Source: G963677485 sp942492855 (GTDB taxonomy: Bacteria; Armatimonadota; HRBIN16). From it: a stretch of 64,000 nucleotides of DNA. The position numbers were made by a program, and so were the translations under genes. The stretch covers positions 2,542,001 through 2,606,000 of the forward strand of contig OW818647.1 in NCBI GenBank assembly GCA_942492855.1, written 5' to 3'. Under the pieces are notes generated by a model, which worked only from the letters and a program-made list of their open reading frames with translations, ran no database searches and was not told where the DNA came from. Below, piece after piece: positions 1-6,844 of this stretch; position 1 is the stretch's first letter, and each line of letters starts with the position of its first letter.

Positions 1-114
1 GGTTGCCGTGGCCGCCAGAGCGATCTGCTGGGACTTTTCATAGGTTCGCTGTTGGTTAAACGCATCGCGTGCCAGTTCATAGAGAAGCATAAATGCAGGC
101 AATACTTTGCTCAT
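1..114 (-). CDS. Transposase, N-terminal fragment (runs off left edge)
   Basis: Only the first 38 codons are inside the window. The ATG (114-112) overlaps the stop codon of the AbrB-like gene upstream in an ATGA arrangement, so the two are probably translationally coupled. The visible peptide begins MSKVLPAFMLLYELARD and is helical, without a recognisable catalytic residue. The transposase identity rests on context: small SpoVT/AbrB-like proteins of the type at 111-302 commonly precede DDE transposases of the IS4/IS701 kind. The remainder of the gene and the far end of the element lie outside the window, so the family cannot be fixed. Confidence 0.5.
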   Translation of the reverse strand, partial: MSKVLPAFMLLYELARDAFNQQRTYEKSQQIALAATAT

Positions 115-302
115 CGCTCTTCATCCTCCGAAATGACAGCATTCGACCTGACCATCATCATGATGTTTTTGTCAATGATCACCCACTCCACGACTTCACC
201 CTTTTGTAGCTCGATGGCATCAGCGACTGTGGCGGGGAAGTTGACATACCATTGGTGACGGCCTTTGTAGTTGATGTGCTGCACTCTCGTTTTGGCTCCC
301 AT
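111..302 (-). CDS. SpoVT/AbrB-like small DNA-binding protein, IS-associated
   Basis: A 63-residue protein whose residues about 15-50 (YVNFPATVADAIELQKGEVVEWVI) have the swapped-hairpin AbrB pattern: a beta strand, 'P..va..l.l.kGe.vew' and another strand. This fold usually binds DNA as a dimer and often autoregulates. The start is supported by a GGAGG ribosome site about seven bases upstream. It overlaps the start of the next gene by four bases. A perfect 10-bp inverted repeat (332-341 and 394-403) lies just upstream and could be an operator. The link to transposition is inference from the gene pair. Confidence 0.6.
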   Translation of the reverse strand: MGAKTRVQHINYKGRHQWYVNFPATVADAIELQKGEVVEWVIIDKNIMMMVRSNAVISEDEER

Positions 303-718
303 ATGGTTCCCTCCAATCTAGTTATCACTTATGAAATATCATACATTACAATAGATAATCAATAGCTTTATGGATAATATTCTGACGTTTGTGTGATATT
401 TCAAAGATATGCTGTTACTAATAGAAATAACAGCTGGCGCGCTGGGCATACATCATGGGGTCGGTGTGTTTTCGAGTGGAGTGAAACGGTAGACTACAAG
501 GTCGCTAGTGTGGAAACATTCAAAAGGCCAAAGCTCAGAGACTGCTGAAGCAGTCTGCGGAGTCGTTCACACCACCAGCACGAATTGCTAGAGGCCGTTT
601 TAACGGTCTTGATGATCAATAGCCGAGACATTGATGTCGCGGCATCGGTGGCACGCAGGAATACGATTAATGCGCCTGCCCTCACCGGCGCGGGGAACCC
701 GCGCCGGTGGTGGTGTGG
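303..718. other. Intergenic region with operator-like and palindromic repeats
   Basis: No gene is seen. The stretch holds a perfect inverted repeat TGAAATATCA (332-341) / TGATATTTCA (394-403) upstream of the AbrB-like gene, a hairpin GCTGTTA/TAACAGC (411-417/428-434), a perfect palindrome AGACTGCTGAAGCAGTCT (539-556) and one copy of the CCGAGACAT-ATGTCGCGG repeat (622-642). The last two recur in other spacers of this window near 18.4, 55.4-55.8 and 58.1 kb. Confidence 0.6.
684..708 (-). terminator. Hairpin downstream of the VIT/vWA gene
   Basis: An 11-bp perfect stem ACCGGCGCGGG / CCCGCGCCGGT closes a three-base loop, ten bases past the stop codon of the gene at 719-2986. There is no T-run on the minus strand after the stem, so it may be a terminator or simply a transcript-stabilising 3' hairpin. 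Confidence 0.45.
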
Positions 719-2986
719 TTACTTCGTCTGGACGGTTAGGCGCTTCATGTCGGCGTCGGTCAGTGTCTCCTGGCCTTTGGGGCCGATCTCCACTGCGTTG
801 TTGTTGGCGAGAATCGCGCGCACATTGCCCAGCGTTGAGTACTGCGCCAACTTGGGGTAGGCCTTCAGCAGCTTGAAGTGCGCGTCGGAGAACTGCTTGA
901 TCTGCATCGCCTTCTGGTCAGGCATCAGACCCGCGTCCTCCCAGAACTCACCGCGCTGGTAGAAGGTGCGCGAAGCCACATTCTGTACGTTCGCCACAAT
1001 CACGGTGCGGTCGTAGGCGTCCTGGTAGGTGCCGCCGATGCGTCGGTTGGCTGCCGTCTTGCCGAGTTGGGTGGAATTGGTCATGCCGCTGGCGGGCATA
1101 TTCAACATTCCAGGGGCCTGGGCAGCGTTTTTGCCGCTGTTGGAGTTGGAACTCTGGGCGACGCTGTAGGCTCCGGTGGTGACATCTGCTGCCTCAGCCG
1201 ACTGCTGGCGCATCTGCACGATGCCCATCTGTAATTGGGCCTCAGTCTTGCGCTCATCCGCCAGGAAGGACGTGTATTCGGTGGGTATTCCATACTTCTT
1301 GGACAGCCGCACCACCTCGTCAATCAGCTCCTGGTTGGAGTGCAGCCGGATCTCGTCCAGCAGGTAGCCGATTTTACGCGAGGCCCATAGCTGGGCGATG
1401 AACTGATGCGCATCTCCGCTATCGGGCAGACGGCTTTTCAGCACGAAACTCTTCTTCTGGTCACCCGCTGTGCCTTTGAGGATCACTTTGACATCGCCTG
1501 AGCCCTGGTAACGACCGAGCACGATGAGCTGGGTGCCGGTGAAGATATCGGGCAGGTCGGTGTTGGGGTATCTATCACTGGTCTTGAGCCCCTGGATTTC
1601 CAGAGTCACGTCCGACAGCAGGGGGTCGCTGACTTTGGCAAAGAAGGTGCTGATTTTGGCCTCGATGCTCTCCCTCGGACGCACATAGTCACTCGCACCG
1701 CGGTTTTGCTCCGAGAGTTTGTCCAGCAGGTGGGTGTTCACATCGTAACCCACACCGAACACGAACATCCGCGCTTTGGAGTTCTTGGCATTAGTCAGAA
1801 TGACCTGCGGGTCCGTGTTGCCGGCCGTGGGCTGACCATCGGTGATGAAGATCACATAGTTGTTTGCTGAGTCGACGCTTGAAAACTGCTTGCGTGCGCT
1901 GATCAGGGCATCGTTGATGTTGGTGCCACCCGTTGCATCGAGCTCCTCAACCGTGCCGAGGGCCTTTTTACGGGTGTCGATGTTGAATTTCTGCAGCCCC
2001 GGGAACAGCAGGTCGGGGGTTTCGTTGAAGGTGATCACGTTGAAACTGTCCTGCGGCTTCAGGGAGTTCAGGCAGAAGGTGAGTGCCTGCTTCGCCTGAT
2101 CCATTTTTTCGCCAGCCATGCTGCCGGTGCGGTCCAGAACGAAAACTACATTCTTGGGCTGCACTTTGGCCTTCGCCACTTCCACACGCGGGCTGGCCAG
2201 AAGCATGTAATAACCGGGCTCACCGGGCTGTTTGTGCGCCACAAGATCGATGCCGACATCGTCATCTGAAACCGAGTAGAACAGCTCCATATCCGTATCC
2301 GGCGTGCTGTTCTTAACCGACCAGGTCACGGTGGCCTCGCGGTCAGAGGTTCGGTCTACCAGCACTTGATGGGTGGGCGAATAGACGCTGGTGATCGGTC
2401 TGGTGGCACTGATCTTGATGGTGACTTTGCAGTCCTCCAGCGGCCGGGCGGAGAACCGCTCCGTGCTGAGGGGGTAGACGTATCGGCAGACGTTGCCGGT
2501 CTTCTTCACCACCTCCGCGTAGCTTAAGCGAATCCGCTTATCACCATTCGCGGGGATGGGGTAGACACGCGCGCGGAAGGTGTTGCGGCCGATGTATTCC
2601 AGTATCGCCGGGTCTTTGCGCTGCCTGACGATGGATTCGTATATATTTCTGGCTTCGTCTTTATCAAGTATCTTGCCAAGTATCTCTTCCTCACCGGCAT
2701 ACATGGAGAACTTGGTGATGGCGGAACCCTCCGGCATTGGGAATATGTACATACCCTCGCGGTCCACACCGCTGTCGTTGTGGAATATCTGGTCGACCTT
2801 AGTCGTGCAGAGTTGGTCCTGGATGTTGACATTCACGTGATGGTATTTCACGGTGAATAGTTCCTTGGGCATCATGATGCTGGTATTGGGCCGTTCGATG
2901 GGGAAGATCATACCATCTGCCAATGCGCCGATACTGACCAACATAGACAGCATCAGTATGGGGATTACGTATTTTCGTGCCTTCAT
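719..2986 (-). CDS. Secreted VIT domain and von Willebrand A domain protein
   Basis: A 755-residue exported protein. I start it at 2986, where a GGAGGA site lies six bases upstream and a clean signal peptide (about residues 1-25) begins MKARKYVIPIL. The upstream extension in the same frame has no such support. Residues about 30-165 match the vault/inter-alpha-trypsin (VIT) domain, with the typical DREGMYIFPMPEGSAI stretch. A vWA domain follows (about 280-460) with a MIDAS-like DRTGSM, GGTNI and TDGQPT; the first MIDAS serine is threonine. The C-terminal part carries an NVQNVASRTFYQRGEFWED segment common in this family. Bacterial VIT-vWA proteins are surface proteins presumed to bind metal and protein ligands; the partner is unknown. 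The neighbouring genes give no clue. Confidence 0.9.
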   Translation of the reverse strand: MKARKYVIPILMLSMLVSIGALADGMIFPIERPNTSIMMPKELFTVKYHHVNVNIQDQLCTTKVDQIFHNDSGVDREGMYIFPMPEGSAITKFSMYAGEEEILGKILDKDEARNIYESIVRQRKDPAILEYIGRNTFRARVYPIPANGDKRIRLSYAEVVKKTGNVCRYVYPLSTERFSARPLEDCKVTIKISATRPITSVYSPTHQVLVDRTSDREATVTWSVKNSTPDTDMELFYSVSDDDVGIDLVAHKQPGEPGYYMLLASPRVEVAKAKVQPKNVVFVLDRTGSMAGEKMDQAKQALTFCLNSLKPQDSFNVITFNETPDLLFPGLQKFNIDTRKKALGTVEELDATGGTNINDALISARKQFSSVDSANNYVIFITDGQPTAGNTDPQVILTNAKNSKARMFVFGVGYDVNTHLLDKLSEQNRGASDYVRPRESIEAKISTFFAKVSDPLLSDVTLEIQGLKTSDRYPNTDLPDIFTGTQLIVLGRYQGSGDVKVILKGTAGDQKKSFVLKSRLPDSGDAHQFIAQLWASRKIGYLLDEIRLHSNQELIDEVVRLSKKYGIPTEYTSFLADERKTEAQLQMGIVQMRQQSAEAADVTTGAYSVAQSSNSNSGKNAAQAPGMLNMPASGMTNSTQLGKTAANRRIGGTYQDAYDRTVIVANVQNVASRTFYQRGEFWEDAGLMPDQKAMQIKQFSDAHFKLLKAYPKLAQYSTLGNVRAILANNNAVEIGPKGQETLTDADMKRLTVQTK

Positions 2987-3448
2987 GGGTTCCTCCGGTT
3001 CTCCTTCGGGCCTCGCCCGCCTTGCTGGAAGTGCGATGAACAGAGAATATGACGATATCACGCGTGAAAAGTTTCAGGTGGGTTTTTGGAGGGGATTCCA
3101 ACGCAAAGGCGAAGATGCGCAAGGGACGCAAAGGGGAATGCCTCACACGGAGACGCGGAGAGCGCGGAGAGGGCAATGACCGCGGGGTGGCCATGTCCGG
3201 GGCTGTTTTGCGTATAGGGCGGTTCGCGAAACGTCCTTCGGCGTGGCCTAATGCGCGGTGTGGCGATTGGCATCACAAGGTCGAATGCTTGACAACCATA
3301 TCTGAAAAGGGTACAAATAGTCAGAGCAGTCTAGGAGTATACAAGTTGCCCTCCCTTTGATACAAGCAAATAACCATTCAATGGGGCCGCAATTTGCACC
3401 TCATTCTAGAATTATGTTGACATCCCACCGTCAAAGGAGGGTGAAGAT
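2987..3448. other. Intergenic region
   Basis: Divergent spacer between the VIT/vWA gene (minus) and the small anchored protein (plus). Apart from the CGGAGA-type repeat at 3143-3170 and the ribosome site AAAGGAGGGTGA (3434-3445) of the next gene, I see nothing with a clear function. Confidence 0.4.
3143..3170. repeat. Dispersed 'CACGGAGACGCGGAG' repeat, copy 1
   Basis: The sequence TCACACGGAGACGCGGAGAG recurs with small changes at 4048-4077. The two copies flank the small anchored-protein gene at 3449-3991 in direct orientation. The purine-rich periodic unit (CGGAGA) is typical of short intergenic repeats; no coding function is apparent. Confidence 0.6.
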
Positions 3449-3991
3449 TTGAGTAATCGACAAGTATTTATCATTGTGGCTGTGTTTTGTGTCGCGGGTA
3501 TTGTTTTTATGGCGTGGTTTGTCCCTTTGATCATTGAGACCAAACGCACTGTGCATATGTACATCCATTTACCTCAAAACTACGTGCTTTATCAGGTTGA
3601 AGCCTCTGGCACACAGTTTGGAGCACGTATCGAAAACAAGGATGAACAGTTTCACGTAGATCCCGATAACGGCCTGCGGCGTATGGTTGGTCCCAACATC
3701 GGTGGTTATCATGTTTATTCGAAGATAATAACAGGACAGATTGTTCCGCACAGGAATGACGATATCTATGGACAACCCCCTGAACCTAGAATTGGCTATT
3801 TTAGCGACCGGCGATTGGGTTATTTTATCATCGACCTGCATACAAAGAAGGTACTGGGTGGCTTAAACAAACGAGACTGGCGTAAGAAGCTCAGAACATA
3901 TGGGATAACCACCGAACCTGTTCTATTCAAACCTTCTTGGAGGGACGCAGATTTGGGACGTAACAAACCGCAAGCATACGACGCACAGTAG
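3449..3991 (+). CDS. Hypothetical membrane-anchored protein
   Basis: A 180-residue protein that I do not recognise. It starts at TTG, six bases after a very strong AAAGGAGGGTGA ribosome site, which decides the start. Residues about 6-30 are one hydrophobic segment (VFIIVAVFCVAGIVFMAW), so the protein is either signal-anchored or secreted. The rest is soluble, rich in tyrosine, histidine and arginine, with no cysteine motif or repeat. It sits alone between two copies of a CGGAGA repeat. AT content looks higher than in the neighbouring genes. No function can be assigned. Confidence 0.75.
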   Translation: MSNRQVFIIVAVFCVAGIVFMAWFVPLIIETKRTVHMYIHLPQNYVLYQVEASGTQFGARIENKDEQFHVDPDNGLRRMVGPNIGGYHVYSKIITGQIVPHRNDDIYGQPPEPRIGYFSDRRLGYFIIDLHTKKVLGGLNKRDWRKKLRTYGITTEPVLFKPSWRDADLGRNKPQAYDAQ

Positions 3992-4047
3992 GTGGGCAAC
4001 TAAATGGCGTCTATGGGTAGTCTGGCGGTTGACCTCGAGGTCCTGGC

Positions 4048-4077
4048 TCACGCGGAGACGCGGAGAAGCGGAGAGCG
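4048..4077. repeat. Dispersed 'CGCGGAGACGCGGAG' repeat, copy 2
   Basis: Second copy of the CGGAGA-type repeat seen at 3143-3170, in the same orientation, in the 145-bp spacer between the anchored protein and the dehydrogenase operon. Confidence 0.6.
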
Positions 4078-4136
4078 CCTCCCCATCCGCGAAATCCGTG
4101 GTTCAGACAAGTCCCGCGTCCCATCTCATCAGCCGA

Positions 4137-5105
4137 CTACCACTCAAGGATGACTTTAATCACACCGCTGGATCGGTCGCGCATTAGGCGGAAGCCCTCT
4201 TCAAAATAGGAAGCTTTCAGCCGATGGGTGATCAACCGCTCAAGCGGAACCACGCTCCTCTCGGCCAGCCGAACGGCTTCCGACCAGGCACCCGCGCTGG
4301 CGTTGCTGCCGATGAGGGTTATCTCATTCCACAACATGTGGTTCCAGAGCGTGGTGGGGTGCGAGTCGCCGTAGTCGCCAACCTCTAGCACCTTCCCCTG
4401 TTTCGCCACTACATGCAGCGAGGCGTCCATCGCCTTGGGTGAACCTGAGGCCTCAATCACCACGGGGAAATCCATCCCTGTGTGCTTCAAGATGCCGCCG
4501 ACAAGATCGCCATCGAAATCATGATAGTTCATTGTGCTTCCGGCGCCAAACTCACTTGCGATATCAAGCCGGTATTGCCGCCCGCCCACGAGGATCACAT
4601 ACAACCCCTGCTGTGCTAACAAGGAGCACATCATGAGGCCTATGGGCCCGTCACCGATAATCAACACCGGGTCTTCAGTCACTTCACCCAGTCGGTGGAG
4701 TGCATGAACCGACACGGCCAGCGGTTCGATCAATGCAAGGGTGAGGAAGGGGATATCGGATGGCACAGGATGAACATTCGCGGCCTCGGTCAGCAGATAC
4801 TCCGCATACCCCCCCGGGTGCTCAAAGCCGACCTCAAGCCCGTCAGCCAGCACGTTCTCCGCCACGCACCGCTTGCCGCCCAATAAAAGATCAACGCCCT
4901 CACCCACAGCATCTACTGTTCCCGACCACTCATGGCCCGGTATGGCAGGAAACCCGTTCCGCTCCCAGCCGGCCACCATCTGAAGGTCGGTGGCGCAGAT
5001 GCCCACCGCTCCGGTGCGGATACGCACCTGGCCTGGGCCTGGTTCGGGTTTTGGCAGCTCCAGCATCTCGAGGCGGCCCGGCCCCGTGTTGACTATCGCT
5101 CTCAT
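4137..5105 (-). CDS. Zinc-type medium-chain alcohol dehydrogenase, short form
   Basis: A 322-residue NAD(P)-dependent dehydrogenase of the medium-chain (MDR) superfamily, second gene of a two-gene operon (its ATG overlaps the stop of the upstream dehydrogenase by four bases). Seen: catalytic-zinc ligands C37 (GICATD) and H58-E59 (IPGHEWSG), and a Rossmann motif GDGPIGLMM near residue 150. The structural-zinc loop with its four cysteines is missing: only a short CVAENVLADG remains. The protein is also about 25 residues shorter than the usual 345. Likely oxidises a sugar alcohol or threonine-like substrate in the cytoplasm; the exact substrate cannot be read from sequence. Confidence 0.85.
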   Translation of the reverse strand: MRAIVNTGPGRLEMLELPKPEPGPGQVRIRTGAVGICATDLQMVAGWERNGFPAIPGHEWSGTVDAVGEGVDLLLGGKRCVAENVLADGLEVGFEHPGGYAEYLLTEAANVHPVPSDIPFLTLALIEPLAVSVHALHRLGEVTEDPVLIIGDGPIGLMMCSLLAQQGLYVILVGGRQYRLDIASEFGAGSTMNYHDFDGDLVGGILKHTGMDFPVVIEASGSPKAMDASLHVVAKQGKVLEVGDYGDSHPTTLWNHMLWNEITLIGSNASAGAWSEAVRLAERSVVPLERLITHRLKASYFEEGFRLMRDRSSGVIKVILEW

Positions 5106-6136
5106 GGATTGATGACCACCTTATTCCGCTCCGAGGAGCCCATCACATCACACGCCTTGTGGATATCGGAGAGGGAGAAGCGATGCGAGATGATCTTCTC
5201 GATGTCGATCAACCCGGTCTCCATCAGCCGGATCGCCTTGCTCATGGCTAGCGGGGTGGTTCCGAAACTGGCATCCATGCGCCCCTCCAGGAAGTGGGTC
5301 AGACCACCGTCCAGCTCGAATTTCTCGTGTGTGGTGATGCCAAACACATTCCAGCGCGTGCCGCGGCGGCGAAGGTCGACCATCAGCTTGACGGCCTGGA
5401 TTGGGCCTGCCGCTTCCACCACCAGGTCGGGACCGTGCGGGATGATCTCGTAAACGCGCTGCTTCGCATCCTCTTTGGCGGGGTTAATCACGTGCGTGGC
5501 TCCCAGCTTCATGGCGTGCTCCAAGGCGTATTCGCTGGTGTCGATGGCGATCAAACGGCCCGCACCGGCCGCTTTGGCCACCATCATGCAGAGTAGCCCG
5601 ATGCTGCCCACACCGATGATCACCACGTCGTCGCCCACCTGCATCTCGGAATACTGGATCACGCCCTTCCAGGCACCTGACAGCGGCTCGGTGATGGCGG
5701 CAGCATCAAACGAGAGGTTGGCGGGTTTCGCGAACAGGGTGTTCTCTTTGGTCTTCATATATTCGGCAAACGCGCCTGGCCACACATCAACGGGGCCGTC
5801 CCCACCGGTGGTGAAGGCGTGCTCGCAGTAGTGCGGGTTGTTCGTGCGGCAGTGGCTGCAATATCCGCAGTATCCAGAGGGCTGCACGATCACCTCGTCA
5901 CCCACCTTGAAGTGCGTCATGCCCGGGCCCACCTCGTGGACGATGCCGCTGGGCTCGTGACCCACGATGGAGGGGAACTGCACGTTCGTGCGGATACCCT
6001 TGATGGCTTTATAATCTGTCGCGCAGAACCCGCACGACTTAATCTTCACGACGACCTCACCAAAGCCCGTGGCACGGGGCATCGGCACCTCTTCCAGTTC
6101 CAGTTTGTTGAAATCTTTCAGCACGGCAGCTAACAT
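5102..6136 (-). CDS. Zinc-binding alcohol/polyol dehydrogenase (MDR family)
   Basis: A 344-residue medium-chain dehydrogenase resembling L-iditol/sorbitol and L-threonine dehydrogenases. It keeps both zinc sites: catalytic C38 (GFCATDY) and H in VGHEPSG, and the structural loop GYCGYCSHCRTNNPHYC with four cysteines near residues 88-104. The nucleotide motif GVGSIGLL lies near residue 175. The start is preceded by GGAGGA nine bases upstream. It is the first gene of the operon with the dehydrogenase at 4137-5105. Its upstream segment (6130-6203) recurs in diverged form at 6665-6738. A role in polyol or sugar oxidation is inferred from the family. Confidence 0.88.
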   Translation of the reverse strand: MLAAVLKDFNKLELEEVPMPRATGFGEVVVKIKSCGFCATDYKAIKGIRTNVQFPSIVGHEPSGIVHEVGPGMTHFKVGDEVIVQPSGYCGYCSHCRTNNPHYCEHAFTTGGDGPVDVWPGAFAEYMKTKENTLFAKPANLSFDAAAITEPLSGAWKGVIQYSEMQVGDDVVIIGVGSIGLLCMMVAKAAGAGRLIAIDTSEYALEHAMKLGATHVINPAKEDAKQRVYEIIPHGPDLVVEAAGPIQAVKLMVDLRRRGTRWNVFGITTHEKFELDGGLTHFLEGRMDASFGTTPLAMSKAIRLMETGLIDIEKIISHRFSLSDIHKACDVMGSSERNKVVINP

Positions 6137-6203
6137 GGGATCATTCCTCCAGATCGGCCCGCTTCACACAGGCCGTTTATGTTATACCTTGCTGTCGGTG
6201 GAA
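6130..6203 (-). promoter_or_regulatory. Upstream region of dehydrogenase operon, duplicated copy A
   Basis: This segment carries the ribosome site and start codon of the dehydrogenase gene plus about 65 bases upstream. A copy about 85% identical lies at 6665-6738. Both contain an inverted repeat around an invariant GCTTCACACA: CGGCC/GGCCG here (6155-6159/6171-6175) and CGGTC/GACCG in copy B. One base pair changed on both sides, so pairing is kept. It may be an operator or a leader hairpin. Confidence 0.5.
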
Positions 6204-6219
6204 TGGCAAATGGAGGGGA

Positions 6220-6531
6220 TCAAGACTCCAATGTTTCATCAGCCGAAGTATACGCTTGATCTGGACGAGTCAGTCGGTCAGGATACTTCAAACGCAAACG
6301 GCCGCTGTTCACCATACTTGACAGGTATTTTTGGCGTATATAGTGACTATCTCTGTCCACGAACGAAGCAATCTGGTCGGCTCTCAGGAACCTGCCGCGA
6401 CACAAACGCACTATTACCTCTTCCATATCTTTGGAGTTGATCTTTCCTGGCATTTTGACCTGGGGTATCAGTTCACCTGCATCACCATTGTGGAGTGTGA
6501 CTTCATCATGATGAGTTGAACTGCCGTCCAA
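6220..6531 (-). pseudogene. C-terminal fragment of an AlbA_2/Schlafen-type ATP-binding protein
   Basis: The reading frame encodes about 100 residues that look like the C-terminal winged-helix module of large AlbA_2-type ATP-binding regulators: LCRGRFLRADQIASFVDRD, then YIRQKYLSSMVNSGRLRLKYPD and PDQAYT. The large N-terminal part is absent, and the only start is a TTG without a ribosome site, so I read it as a truncated remnant and not a working gene. It is bracketed by the two diverged copies of the dehydrogenase upstream segment, suggesting a past duplication or insertion event. A short active protein is not excluded. Confidence 0.55.
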
Positions 6532-6664
6532 ATGTGAGGATCCTTGCCCAAGAGTGAGGAGTAGGTGTTCATGGGTAATTCAATAACCTGACATGGCCGT
6601 TCGCGTATCACGTGAAACAAACAGCACCAGTCGGGTGTATGGGGGTCATGTATATATACCTAAA

Positions 6665-6738
6665 CTAACATGGGATCATTACTCTAGATCGGTCCGCTTC
6701 ACACAGACCGTTGATGTTATACCGTGCTGACGGTTGAA
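6665..6738 (-). repeat. Diverged copy B of the dehydrogenase upstream segment
   Basis: Direct repeat of 6130-6203, 535 bases away. The ATG context is kept, but the ribosome site is lost (AGAGTA in place of GGAGGA) and no reading frame follows. The inverted repeat CGGTC (6690-6694) / GACCG (6706-6710) keeps pairing by a compensatory C-G to T-A change relative to copy A. Confidence 0.65.
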
Positions 6739-6844
6739 CAGCCAATGATGTCATCGGTTGTGTTGTGAAAAATGCTGTTGATCACATAATATGCATGCAG
6801 TTTTATTTGATACAGAAACCAACATGTAAAATCACACCACAAAC

